Below, piece after piece: positions 1 through 8,187 of a DNA stretch of 64,000 nt. The stretch comes from Actinophytocola sp963826035. GTDB taxonomy: Bacteria > Actinomycetota > Actinomycetes > Mycobacteriales > Pseudonocardiaceae. The stretch is taken from NCBI GenBank assembly GCA_963826035.1, contig CAWGVZ010000015.1:620001-684000 (forward strand), written 5' to 3'. Below the pieces are notes generated by a model that was given only the letters and a program-made list of their open reading frames with translations, was not told where the DNA came from and ran no database searches. The translations under genes and the position numbers were made by a program. Position 1 is the first letter of the stretch, and every line of letters begins with the position of its first letter.

Positions 1-65
1 CGGAGCTCCTCGATCGGGGACACGGGCTGACGCGACAATAGCCCCGTTTGAAACGTTATTCCATA

Positions 66-79
66 CTCCGTTCGGAGTC
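66..79. promoter_or_regulatory. Palindrome, possible TetR-type operator
   Basis: ACTCCGTTCGGAGT is a perfect inverted repeat (6-bp arms, TT centre) lying in the gene-free first 114 bases. Such palindromes are typical TetR-family operators. It lies beyond the 3' end of the SDR gene, so it more likely serves a gene leaving the window on the left; a GTG at 23 on the minus strand could start one, but too little is visible to call it. Confidence 0.35.
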
Positions 80-114
80 ATGAAACAACGTGCCATGTCC
101 AGAGGGAGGCCCGT

Positions 115-882
115 TCAGCTGCCGAGACCGCGGCCGCCGTCGACGACGATGCGTTGTCCGGTGATGAAGCCCGCGCCCTCCGAGGCAAGGAAACTCACCG
201 CGTGGGCGACATCCTCGGGAATCCCCATCCGACCGACGGGCACTGAAGCGAGGTAGGCGTTTCTGATCTCCATGGGTGCGTCCGCGTGGCGCTCGACCGG
301 GATGAAACCCGGCGCGACCGTGTTCACGGTGACGCCGAACGGGGCGAGTTCGCGCGCCCAGCCGAGAGTGAGACCGATCTGCGCGTTCTTCGCGGTGACG
401 TAAGCCGATCTGCCAGGAGGCGGCCGGTCCGCGACCTCGGAGTCGATCTGCACGATCCGGCCGAACTCGCGCGCCCGCATCGCGGGAAGTACCGCGCGCC
501 CAAGGAGGACCGGGCTCTTGACGGAGAAGTTCAGCTGAGCGACGTGGTCTTCCCACATCACGTCGGTGAGCGGGGCTTCCGGCTGCGGTCCGGTCGCGTT
601 CAGCACCAGCACATCGACGGGACCCAGCCCGCGCGCGACCGCGGCCACGAGGTCGACGACCTGCCGATCGTCGGTCACATCGGCGAGGAATGCCTCGGCG
701 GTCCCGCCGTCGTCGCGGATGGCCTGGGCGACATCGAGCGCTTGCGTCTCACCGGGTGGGCCGTTCACGGCGACGGCGAGGCCGTCGCGAGCGAGGCGCC
801 TGGCGATGACGCTGCCCAGCCCTCGCGAGCTACCCGTTACCAGCGCGACACGACCCTGCGACCGAGGCATGCTTTCGATCAT
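115..882 (-). CDS. SDR-family NAD(P)-dependent oxidoreductase
   Basis: This is a classical short-chain dehydrogenase/reductase of about 255 residues. The N-terminal Rossmann motif TGSSRGLG follows a LVTG strand, an LNATG segment matches the NNAG region, and the catalytic YxxxK is YVTAK, preceded by a Ser in IDSEVAD. The C-terminus ITGQRIVVDGG is the usual SDR ending and resembles 3-oxoacyl-ACP reductase (FabG)-type members. I use the ATG at 882 because GAGTGGA lies just upstream; a TTG at 891 and an ATG at 861 are alternatives. The substrate cannot be read from sequence. The gene is transcribed alone, toward the window edge. Confidence 0.88.
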   Translation of the reverse strand: MIESMPRSQGRVALVTGSSRGLGSVIARRLARDGLAVAVNGPPGETQALDVAQAIRDDGGTAEAFLADVTDDRQVVDLVAAVARGLGPVDVLVLNATGPQPEAPLTDVMWEDHVAQLNFSVKSPVLLGRAVLPAMRAREFGRIVQIDSEVADRPPPGRSAYVTAKNAQIGLTLGWARELAPFGVTVNTVAPGFIPVERHADAPMEIRNAYLASVPVGRMGIPEDVAHAVSFLASEGAGFITGQRIVVDGGRGLGS

Positions 883-901
883 TCCACTCAACTACACGGA
901 T

Positions 902-934
902 GAGGGCCACCTCCCCAGCGGGGAGATGGCCCTC
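902..934. terminator. Strong hairpin after serine protease gene
   Basis: GAGGGCCA (902-909) pairs with TGGCCCTC (927-934), and CTCCCC pairs with GGGGAG inside, around an AGC loop. It lies just past the protease stop codon (958, minus strand) and before the SDR start, so it probably ends the protease transcript. There is no T-run, as is common in actinomycetes. Confidence 0.6.
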
Positions 935-957
935 GGTTCCCGGTCAGTGCGCGAGGT

Positions 958-2115
958 CTACAGGGTGATCGACCACCCGTTGACGTAGCCGACGTCCTGG
1001 GCGGCCGCGTCCCGGACGCGGAGGTTCCACGTGCCGTTGGCGGTCTCGCTGGACAGGTTCCTCGGGAACGCCTGGATGACGTTGTCCGCGCTGCCGCCCG
1101 AGCGGTTCAGCAGGTTGTAGACCGACCCGTCGGGGGCCACCAGGTCCACCACCAGATCGCCCCGGTAGGTGTGGACGATGTTCACGTCGACGCTCGCCGT
1201 GGCCGACGCCGCGCCGGCCGCGTTGGACACGGCGATCGGGCTGCTCACGGTGCCCTGGTCGGGGATGTTGTAGTTGTTCTGGTTCTGGAAGGTGCGACCG
1301 GCGGGCGGGTTGCCGATGGTCGAGGCCGCGGCGGCGATCGCCGCGGCGTAGGTGCTCACCTGGGTGTAAACGCCCGGGTTCTCCGGCCTGGCACAGCCGT
1401 AGCCCCAGCTGACGATGCCCACCTGGATCCAGTTGTTCGCGTTGTCCCGGCGGAACATGGGACCACCCGAGTCACCCTGGCAGGTGTCGACGCCACCGGC
1501 GGACCAGTTGCCCGCGCAGATCTCCTCGGCCGGCACGAGTTCGCTGTACGCCGAGCCGCACTGGGCGTCGGTGATGAACGGGACCTGGGCCTTCAGCAGG
1601 TAACGCTGCTGGCCGCCGCCCTCGGTGGCCGCACCCCAGCCGGCGACCGTGAACGTGCCGCTGTCGTACGCGGTGGTCGTGGCGATCGGCAGAAGGGCCT
1701 GGTTGGTGATCGGGGCGTTGAGCCTGACGAGCCCCCAGTCGTCACCGCTCGGGTTGTTGTAGCCGGGCGCGCGGTAGACGTAGGTCGAGGTGCGGGTGAT
1801 CCGCGCCGGGTCCTGGAGGTCGACCGCGCCGGCCGTCACGCCGATGCTCGTGTTGTTGCCGGTCGCCGGGAGGCAGTGCGCCGCGGTGAGCACAAGCGAC
1901 GGTGTGTACAGCGCACCGCCGCAGCCCATCGACAGCCGGACCATGAACGGGAACTCGCCCGTGGCGGCACGCGTGCCACCGACGACCTGTGGCGAGACGT
2001 CGTCCGGTGGCGGTGCGGCGACCGCCGGTGCGGACATGAGGCCGATCGCCGTGGCGGTGCCGGCAGCCAGCACAGCCGCTCTTCGCATGGTCGTACGCCA
2101 GTCGATTTTGCTCAC
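958..2115 (-). CDS. Secreted trypsin-like serine protease (S1) with C-terminal P-domain
   Basis: The 385-residue product begins with a signal peptide (basic n-region, hydrophobic stretch, cleavage near AVAAPPP). A short propeptide leads to the activation site, with mature enzyme starting VVGGTRA. The catalytic triad is visible: His in TAAHC, Asp in DDWGLVRL and Ser in GDSGGP, with paired cysteines as in chymotrypsin-fold enzymes. The last ~110 residues, after NPPAGRTF, form a proprotein-convertase P-domain (VDLVAPDGS, GTWNLRVRD, GWSITL), a beta-sandwich common at the C-terminus of secreted actinomycete proteases. An Asp in the S1 pocket region (VDTCQGDSGG) suggests cleavage after Lys/Arg. It is monocistronic and divergent from the next secreted-protein gene. 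Confidence 0.95.
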   Translation of the reverse strand: MSKIDWRTTMRRAAVLAAGTATAIGLMSAPAVAAPPPDDVSPQVVGGTRAATGEFPFMVRLSMGCGGALYTPSLVLTAAHCLPATGNNTSIGVTAGAVDLQDPARITRTSTYVYRAPGYNNPSGDDWGLVRLNAPITNQALLPIATTTAYDSGTFTVAGWGAATEGGGQQRYLLKAQVPFITDAQCGSAYSELVPAEEICAGNWSAGGVDTCQGDSGGPMFRRDNANNWIQVGIVSWGYGCARPENPGVYTQVSTYAAAIAAAASTIGNPPAGRTFQNQNNYNIPDQGTVSSPIAVSNAAGAASATASVDVNIVHTYRGDLVVDLVAPDGSVYNLLNRSGGSADNVIQAFPRNLSSETANGTWNLRVRDAAAQDVGYVNGWSITL

Positions 2116-2399
2116 AATGGTTCCTTTCGACCGTCCGAATGGACGCAGGGGATGTCGTCGGAATGGTGGGAACTGCCCGCCGCACGGCGGTCTAGCAGGG
2201 CCGATGGTTGAACTTCCTTGATCTCACCCGGCGGCGGACCGTCCCCACAAGACTGCAAACCGGGCCAACCGCTTCCACTAATTCCCATGTTCACATTTGG
2301 CGATGCCGGAATGGAGACAACGCCTGGCGTTGGTGGCACGTCTATACGGGTGGATCGCGTGACCTGGGCACGCGACCACAACTGGGGAAGGGGATTCCT

Positions 2400-3221
2400 T
2401 TGGACACCACATTGCTGGCGAGATCCGGCAGACTGCTCGGCCTGCTGACGGCGACCACCGCCATGGTCCTGGTGAGCGCTATACCCGCGAGCGCGGCGGC
2501 ACCACCGTCCAACGACACCATCGCCGGGGCGACGGCGATCACCGCGTTTCCGTTCAGCGAGACGGTCGACACGACCGAGGCGACGACCGACGCGGAGGAC
2601 GCGGCCGTCAACACCAACTGCGGCGCACCGGCCACCAACGGCAGCGTCTGGTATTCCATGGTGGCGGGGGCCGCACCCGCGTATGTCGTGGACGTCGCGG
2701 GGTCCGACTTCTTCGCCGGCGTGATCGTGGCGACGGGAACGCCGGGCAATCTTTCCCTCGTCAACTGTGGTCCCGACGCGGTCGGATTCGAGGCCACCCC
2801 GGGCGAGACGTACTACTTGATGGCGTTCAGCGATGACCCGGCCGTGGTCGGCGGTCAGCTGGCCTTCTCGGTGGTCGAGTCCGAGCCGGCGCCGAAGGTG
2901 TCGATGACGGTCGACAACGTCGGCAAGGTCAACAGGGCGACCGGCACCGCCACGATCTCGGGCACCTACACGTGCATCGGGACGGCCGACGTGGTCCAGC
3001 TCTCGGGCAAGCTGCAGCAGGAGCAGGGTGACGCCCAGATCTCGGGCCTGTTCGAGCAGTTGGACCTCACGTGTGGCGGCACGGCCGACTGGAAGATCGA
3101 GGTCGTGCCGGACAGCGGCAAGTTCAAGCGTGGCCAGGCGGCGACCATCGCGCTGACCGTCGGCTGCAACCTGCTCGGCTGCAACTTCTACGAGACGCTC
3201 GAGGTGGTGCGCCTCCGCTGA
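2400..3221 (+). CDS. Secreted protein of unknown function
   Basis: I place the start at TTG 2400 because GGGGAAGGGG sits 6 bases upstream and the resulting N-terminus is a clean signal peptide cleaved near PASAAAP; the open frame continues upstream to 2208 but that part looks non-coding. The mature protein (~240 residues) has two parts. The first (residues ~35-160) is rich in Thr/Ala with a WYSMVAG segment and a TYYLMAF strand, like pre-peptidase-type beta-sandwich domains. The second (~165-273) has four or more cysteines in a TYTCIGT...DLTCGG...GCNLLGC pattern and looks Ig-like. No catalytic motif is seen. It is divergent from the protease, so the pair may share regulation. Confidence 0.75.
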   Translation: MDTTLLARSGRLLGLLTATTAMVLVSAIPASAAAPPSNDTIAGATAITAFPFSETVDTTEATTDAEDAAVNTNCGAPATNGSVWYSMVAGAAPAYVVDVAGSDFFAGVIVATGTPGNLSLVNCGPDAVGFEATPGETYYLMAFSDDPAVVGGQLAFSVVESEPAPKVSMTVDNVGKVNRATGTATISGTYTCIGTADVVQLSGKLQQEQGDAQISGLFEQLDLTCGGTADWKIEVVPDSGKFKRGQAATIALTVGCNLLGCNFYETLEVVRLR

Positions 3222-3237
3222 GCCTGACCGGGGAACC

Positions 3238-3268
3238 GGGGCGGGCGCCGAACACCGGCGCCCGCCCC
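3238..3268. terminator. GC-rich hairpin terminator
   Basis: GGGGCGGGCGCCG (3238-3250) and CGGCGCCCGCCCC (3256-3268) form a perfect 13-bp stem with a 5-base loop, 16 bases after the stop codon at 3221. It should end transcription of the secreted-protein gene. Confidence 0.75.
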
Positions 3269-3277
3269 GCGCTATCC

Positions 3278-3438
3278 CCAAGGCCGTGTAGTTGGGCCAC
3301 GTGTTGGTTTGTCAAGCGCGGGTTGCCAGCGGTGGGGCCGGTGCTCTGAAGGACCCCTTCGAGACACTGGTCGCTCTCGCCGCGCGCCACGAACTCGCCC
3401 TTGACAGACGCCCGCAGCCCTCAACTACCCGGCCTTGG
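3278..3438. mobile_element. 161-bp miniature inverted-repeat transposable element with 8-bp target duplication
   Basis: The ends are inverted repeats CCAAGGCCGTGTAGTTG (3278-3294) and its near-perfect complement (3422-3438; 16 of 17 match). The element is directly flanked by identical 8-bp repeats CGCTATCC at 3270-3277 and 3439-3446, the signature of transposition. It has no coding capacity, so it must be mobilised in trans. It sits between a terminator and the response-regulator gene, and the right target duplicate contains that gene's stop codon (3441-3443). Confidence 0.82.
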
Positions 3439-3440
3439 CG

Positions 3441-4109
3441 CTATCCCTGCCCGTCGCCGGGTGCGATGAGGCCGGTCTCGTAGGCGAGGATGACCGCTTG
3501 CGCCCGGTCGCGGAGGGCGAGTTTGGCGAAGATGCGGGCGACGTGGGTTTTCACGGTCGCCTCGCTCAGCGTGAGGTCGTTCGCCAGTTCGGCGTTGGAC
3601 CGGCCGCGGCCCAACAGGGTCAGTACCTCCAGCTCTCGTGGCGTCAGCGCGGTGAGGTCGCGGTGGATCGCTGGGCGCTTGGTTTCACCGGTGGCGAAGC
3701 GGTTGACGAGCCGGCGGGTGATCGACGGGGCGAGCAGTGCGTCGCCCGTGCTGACCAGGCGAACGGCGGCGACCAGGTGCTCGGGCGTGACGTCCTTCAG
3801 CAGGAAGCCGCTGGCGCCGGCGGCGAGCGCGTCGTACACGTAGCGGTCGAGGTCGAACGTGGTCAGCATGATCACCCGGCACGCGGGATCCTGTTCCAGG
3901 ATGCGACGTGCGGCCGTCACCCCGTCGAGGTTCGGCATGCGGATGTCCATGAGCACCACGTCCGGCCGCAGGTCGCGGACAGCCCCCACCGCCTCGACGC
4001 CGTCGGCCGCCTCGCCGACCACGTCGATCCCGCCCGAGGCGAGGATCATGCGGAAACCCGTCCGCACGAGCGCCTGGTCGTCGGCGATCACCACCCGGAC
4101 CCCGGTCAT
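3441..4109 (-). CDS. NarL/LuxR-family response regulator
   Basis: The 222-residue protein has an N-terminal receiver domain (acidic DD in VIADDQ, phospho-acceptor Asp in VLMDIRMP, Thr in MLTTFD, Lys in LLKDVTP) and a C-terminal LuxR-type helix-turn-helix (LTPRELEVLTLLGRG through VKTHVARIF). It is the cognate regulator of the histidine kinase whose 3' end it overlaps by 4 bases. The divergent ABC exporter is the likely target, by analogy with many actinomycete and Firmicute modules that sense cell-envelope stress or peptide antibiotics. The stop codon lies inside a target duplication made by the neighbouring miniature transposon, so the last codons could have been altered by the insertion. Confidence 0.95.
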   Translation of the reverse strand: MTGVRVVIADDQALVRTGFRMILASGGIDVVGEAADGVEAVGAVRDLRPDVVLMDIRMPNLDGVTAARRILEQDPACRVIMLTTFDLDRYVYDALAAGASGFLLKDVTPEHLVAAVRLVSTGDALLAPSITRRLVNRFATGETKRPAIHRDLTALTPRELEVLTLLGRGRSNAELANDLTLSEATVKTHVARIFAKLALRDRAQAVILAYETGLIAPGDGQG

Positions 4110-4918
4110 GGCCGCGCCAGCGGGATCCGCGCCCGGACCCGGAACCCGCCACCGAGCCGACGCCGGGCGTCGAGGTCGCCGCCGAACACCCGGACCCGTT
4201 GCTGGAGCCCCAGCAGGCCGCGGCCCTCGTCGGTGTCGGCGGGGTCCGGACGAGCGCCGCTGGACAGCACGCTCGGCCCGCTGTTCAGCACCTCCACCCG
4301 GAGATAGCGGTCGGCGTAGCGCACCGTCACCTCTGCCTTCTGTCCGGCGCCGTGCTTCAGCGCGTTGGTCAGTGCCTCCTGGATGATCCGGTACGCGGTC
4401 AGGTCCACTCCGGACGGCAGCGGCCGCGGCTCACCGGAGATGCGGACCTCCACCGGCAGCCCGGCGAACGCGATGCGATCGATGAGCGGGCTGAGCCTGC
4501 TCAGGCTGGGCTGCGGCGACAGCTCGGCCGGCTCGGAGCCGTCGGGCGGCGGCGCGAGCACGCCCAGCAGGTGCCGCAGCTCGGTCATCGTGTCCCGCCC
4601 GGCCGCCTCGACGGCCAGCAGCGCGGCGGCCGCGTCCTCGGGTGCCGCGTCGAGCACCCGCCGGGCGGCGCCCGCCTGGACCAGCATGACGCTCACGTTG
4701 TGGCTGACGATGTCGTGCAGTTCGCGCGCGATCCGGGCCCGCTCGGCGTCGACCGCGTGCTGTGCGGCGCTCTCCCGTTCCCGCTCGAGCAGCCAGCCGC
4801 GCTCCTCGAGCGCCCGTGCCGAGGCGCGGCGGGCGGCGCGGAGCCGGACGGCCAGGACCACGGCCACGACAAGGGTCACCACCGCCGTGACCAGCCAGCC
4901 CACTCCGAGATCCCACAC
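4106..4918 (-). CDS. NarL-type sensor histidine kinase, short membrane input region
   Basis: This 270-residue kinase begins with a single predicted transmembrane segment (about residues 6-27), followed by a basic/coiled linker, an HisKA_3 dimerisation box with the phospho-acceptor His (RELHDIVSHN) and an HATPase_c domain (N-box EALTNALKHG, G-box GRGLLGLQQR). Most kinases of this class have four to six membrane segments; here only one is seen, so sensing is probably intramembrane or via a partner. The start is GTG 4918, with TTG 4927 as an alternative. It forms an operon with the downstream regulator and is divergent from an ABC exporter, which may itself act as the sensor. Confidence 0.92.
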   Translation of the reverse strand: MWDLGVGWLVTAVVTLVVAVVLAVRLRAARRASARALEERGWLLERERESAAQHAVDAERARIARELHDIVSHNVSVMLVQAGAARRVLDAAPEDAAAALLAVEAAGRDTMTELRHLLGVLAPPPDGSEPAELSPQPSLSRLSPLIDRIAFAGLPVEVRISGEPRPLPSGVDLTAYRIIQEALTNALKHGAGQKAEVTVRYADRYLRVEVLNSGPSVLSSGARPDPADTDEGRGLLGLQQRVRVFGGDLDARRRLGGGFRVRARIPLARP

Positions 4919-5056
4919 GGGTCAACTGTCCCAGGGCACCCACCGGGCCGCATCATCCCCATGGGCCACGGGACTACATCCCCGGGATGACCCCTCCGTG
5001 TGGTTACCTCCGAGGAGCGATGTCCGGACCGCTTTCAAGCCCCAGGATTGCCCACT

Positions 5057-5776
5057 GTGACAAGCACTGTGACAAGCGATGAAAGCACGACCCAGGTGGT
5101 CGTCGAACTGACCGACGTGCGCAAGGAGTACAGCGACTCGGTCGCCCTGGACGGCGTCTCGCTCGAGATCCGGGCGGGCGAGGCGGTGGCCGTGATGGGG
5201 CCGTCGGGCAGCGGCAAGTCCACGTTGCTGAACATGGTGGCCGGGCTCGACCGGCCGACCGGCGGGTCGGTGGTGGTGAACGGCGAGGACCTAGGGTCTC
5301 TCAATGAGACTGGCCTCGCGCTGTTCCGCCGCCGCCGGATCGGCATGATCTTCCAGTTCTTCAACCTCCTGGACGACCTCCCGGCGCTCGACAACGTCGC
5401 GCTGGCCGCGCAGCTGACCGGCACCTCGTCCGCCCAGGCCCGCACGCGTGCGCTGGAACTGCTGGACGAGTTGGGCATCGCCGGCCGGCGCAACATCTAC
5501 CCGGCCCAGCTCAGCGGCGGGGAGCGGCAGCGGGTGGCGGTCGCCAGGGCGCTCATGAACCGGCCGGCGCTGCTGCTGGCCGACGAACCGACGGGGGCGC
5601 TCGACAGCCGCGCGGGGGAGCAGGTGATGGACCTGCTGCTCGACCTCAACGAGATCGGGCAGACCCTCCTGTTGGTGACCCACGACGAGGGGTTGGCCAC
5701 CCGCTGCGCCAGCCGGCTGGTGGAGGTCGTCGACGGCCGGGTGGCGCGCGAGACCAGCCTGGAGCGCACACCGTGA
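5057..5776 (+). CDS. ABC transporter ATP-binding protein (MacB/LolD type)
   Basis: A single ATPase domain of about 239 residues carries Walker A (GPSGSGKST), Q-loop, signature LSGGERQR, Walker B (LLLADEPTGALD) and the switch His in VTHD. This class powers FtsX-like permeases that export peptides or lipoproteins, or that drive antibiotic resistance by mechanotransmission. I use GTG 5057, with AGGA about 10 bases upstream; the frame is open from GTG 5000 and a second GTG lies at 5072. The downstream permease starts on the overlapping GTGA, so the two are translationally coupled. It is divergent from the two-component operon, its likely controller. Confidence 0.93.
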   Translation: MTSTVTSDESTTQVVVELTDVRKEYSDSVALDGVSLEIRAGEAVAVMGPSGSGKSTLLNMVAGLDRPTGGSVVVNGEDLGSLNETGLALFRRRRIGMIFQFFNLLDDLPALDNVALAAQLTGTSSAQARTRALELLDELGIAGRRNIYPAQLSGGERQRVAVARALMNRPALLLADEPTGALDSRAGEQVMDLLLDLNEIGQTLLLVTHDEGLATRCASRLVEVVDGRVARETSLERTP

Positions 5777-8112
5777 CCGCCGTGTGGCGGGTCGCGCGGG
5801 CCGCGTTGCGGCGGCGCATGTTCCAGACGGTCGTGATCGGCGTGGTGGTGGGGGTCTCCACGGCGACCATGGTGCTGGCGCTCGGGTTGCTGACCTCGGC
5901 GTCGGCCCCGTTCGACCGGGCCCACGCCCAGCAGAGCGGCGCGCATCTGGTGGCCGCGTTCGACGGCACCGCCGTATCCGACTCCCGACTCGCCGGCACG
6001 GCCGGCCGGTCGGTGGTCGAGGCGGCGGCCGGACCGTTCGGCCAGGCCACGGTGGACCGGCCGGCCGAGCCCGGTTGGTCGGGGCAGCTGCCGCCCATGA
6101 CGGTGGTCGGCCGGCCGGACCCGGCCGGGCCGGTGGACCGGCTCAACCTCTGGGAGGGCCGGTGGGCCACCGGGCCGGGCGAGATCGTCCTGAACTACAT
6201 CCCCGGTAACCCCGCGACCGATGGGGACATCGGCGACCGGATCACCGTTGCCGGGCAACCGGACCTGACGGTCGTCGGCTTCGCCTACTCGGTGACCGGC
6301 TCGGCCGACGCCTGGGTGAGCCCGGACCAGGTGGCCGAGCTGGAACCGAACGCCACCCAGATGCTCTACCGGTTCACCAAGGCCGCGACGGCCGCCGAGG
6401 TCAGCGCGGCGCAGGACACGGTGACCGCCGGCCTGCCACTGCTCGGTGCGCAGTCCTACTTGGTGCTCAAGCAGGACATCACGTCCGAGTCGGCCGTCTA
6501 CATCCCGTTTCTCGTGGTGTTCGGCGTGCTCGCGCTGGTCGTGTCGATCCTGATCGTCGCCAACGTGGTCAGTGGCGCGGTGGTGGCGGGGTTCCGCAAC
6601 ATCGGGATGCTCAAGGCACTTGGCTTCACGCCGAACCAGGTGATGGCCGTGTACCTGGTGATGGTCATCGTCCCGTCGGTCATCGGCTGCCTGCTCGGCG
6701 CCGTACTCGGCAACGTGGTCGCCCGGCCGCTGCTGGCGGAGGCGTTCGAACGCTTCGGCGCGTCCGACATCGGCGTCGACCTCTGGGTGAACGGTGCCGC
6801 GCTGCTGGCCATGCCGGCCGTGGTCGCGCTGGCCGCCCTGGTCTCGGCGCTTCGGGCACGCCGGCTGCCGGCCGCCGCGGCCATCAGCGCGGGAAGCGCT
6901 CCCCGGCTCGGGCGCGCGCTCACCGTGCAGCGCTGGCTGGGCGGGACCCGCCTGCCGCGGTCGGTCAGCCTCGGGCTCGGCGTCCCGTTCGCCCGGCCGG
7001 CACGCAGCGGACTGACCCTGGCGGCCGTCGTGCTCGGTGTCATGACCGTGACGCTGGCGATCGGCGTGACCATGTCGGTGACCGCCTACCGGAACGCGGT
7101 CGACCCCACCTACACCGACCGGCTCGAGCTGGCGGCGGGAGGGTTGGACGGTCCGCCCCGGCCCGTGGCGCCCGGCGAACCGGCGGAAGACGCCGAGCCG
7201 TCGCTGAGCGACGCGGCGGACGAGGCGCTGCTGCGGTCGCTGCCCGGCGCGACGCACGTGGCGGCCGTGGCCGGCCTGCCGGTCCAGCTGGCCGGCGGGA
7301 AGGAGACGGTCGAGGTCCACTTCTTCCGTGGTGACGGCGAGATTCTCGGCCCCCGGGTGGTGAACGGACGCTGGCCGACCGGGCCGGACGAGGTGGCCGT
7401 GCCGTCGCGGTTCCTCAACCAGCGCGGGCTCGCGGTGGGCGACACGATCACCGCGGAGGTGGACGGCGAGCGCGTCCAGCTGCGGATCGTGGGCATCTCC
7501 GTGACCAACAGCCCCGAGCAACTCTTCGCCGACTGGTCGGTGCTCGAGCGGCTCGCCCCGGACACCCGGGCCGGCTCCTACCAGGTCCTCCTCGAACCGG
7601 GCACCGACCAGCAGGGCTATCTGGACGGGGTGGCGGCCGAGGAACCCGGTCTGCACAACGTGCCGCAGGGCGACAACAGCTCGTCGCAGGGGGTGGTCAT
7701 CATCAGCACGGCCACCCTCCTGACGCTCGTGCTGACGGCGGTCGCGGCTCTCGGGGTGTTCAACACGGTCGTCCTGAACGCTCGCGAACGCCGCCGCGAC
7801 CTGGGCATGCTCAAGTCGATCGGGATGACGCCCCGCCAGGTGATGGTGATGATGGTGACGTCGATGGGCGTGCTGGGCGTGGTCGGCGGGGTGATCGGGG
7901 TGCCGCTCGGGGTCGCGGTGCACGGGGTGGTCGGCCCGGCCATGCTCGAGGCCGGCCAGTCCGACGTGTTCGACTTCGTGATCGACGTCTACCAGCCCTA
8001 TGTGCTGGTGCTGCTGGCACTCGCGGGGATCGCCATCGCCGTGCTCGGCGCGGTCATCCCGGCGAGGAGCGCGGCGCGGACGACCATCGCCGAGGTCCTA
8101 CACAACGAATAG
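5773..8112 (+). CDS. FtsX-family ABC transporter permease
   Basis: The 779-residue permease has an N-terminal membrane segment, a large extracytoplasmic domain (~50-240), three membrane segments (~245-370), a central segment followed by a second extracytoplasmic domain (~430-640) and a final three-segment FtsX domain (~650-775). The two FtsX domains carry the related motifs RNIGMLKALGFTPNQVMAV and RRDLGMLKSIGMTPRQVMVM, which shows the internal duplication usual in long actinomycete permeases. The start is GTG 5773, overlapping the ATPase stop. Together they form a complete exporter, probably for a peptide, lipid or drug; the substrate is unknown. Confidence 0.93.
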   Translation: MTAVWRVARAALRRRMFQTVVIGVVVGVSTATMVLALGLLTSASAPFDRAHAQQSGAHLVAAFDGTAVSDSRLAGTAGRSVVEAAAGPFGQATVDRPAEPGWSGQLPPMTVVGRPDPAGPVDRLNLWEGRWATGPGEIVLNYIPGNPATDGDIGDRITVAGQPDLTVVGFAYSVTGSADAWVSPDQVAELEPNATQMLYRFTKAATAAEVSAAQDTVTAGLPLLGAQSYLVLKQDITSESAVYIPFLVVFGVLALVVSILIVANVVSGAVVAGFRNIGMLKALGFTPNQVMAVYLVMVIVPSVIGCLLGAVLGNVVARPLLAEAFERFGASDIGVDLWVNGAALLAMPAVVALAALVSALRARRLPAAAAISAGSAPRLGRALTVQRWLGGTRLPRSVSLGLGVPFARPARSGLTLAAVVLGVMTVTLAIGVTMSVTAYRNAVDPTYTDRLELAAGGLDGPPRPVAPGEPAEDAEPSLSDAADEALLRSLPGATHVAAVAGLPVQLAGGKETVEVHFFRGDGEILGPRVVNGRWPTGPDEVAVPSRFLNQRGLAVGDTITAEVDGERVQLRIVGISVTNSPEQLFADWSVLERLAPDTRAGSYQVLLEPGTDQQGYLDGVAAEEPGLHNVPQGDNSSSQGVVIISTATLLTLVLTAVAALGVFNTVVLNARERRRDLGMLKSIGMTPRQVMVMMVTSMGVLGVVGGVIGVPLGVAVHGVVGPAMLEAGQSDVFDFVIDVYQPYVLVLLALAGIAIAVLGAVIPARSAARTTIAEVLHNE

Positions 8113-8123
8113 CACCGGGGCAT

Positions 8124-8176
8124 GCCTGGAACGACGCCTTCCAGGCGTTGAGCGCCGTGAACGACGCCTTCCAGGC
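8124..8176. repeat. Convergent-gene hairpin repeat, copy 1
   Basis: GCCTGGAA (8124-8131) pairs with TTCCAGGC (8139-8146) around CGACGCC, and a second short stem GGCG/CGCC (8144-8147, 8153-8156) shares part of the first right arm. A further GAACGACGCCTTCCAGGC unit follows at 8159-8176. The element fills the gap between two convergent genes. A related copy with compensatory changes lies at 59968-60023, which supports a selected stem-loop, probably a bidirectional terminator. Confidence 0.7.
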
Positions 8177-8187
8177 ATTCGCCGGGC

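Noticed and set aside
2208..2399. Upstream part of the secreted-protein frame
   Set aside because: The signal peptide and ribosome-binding site both point to TTG 2400; the upstream residues would precede a signal sequence and show no coding character.
5497..7923. 808-codon minus-strand frame opposite the ABC exporter
   Set aside because: Low-complexity His/Arg/Pro translation typical of antisense frames in GC-rich genes; the plus strand has clear ABC and FtsX motifs.
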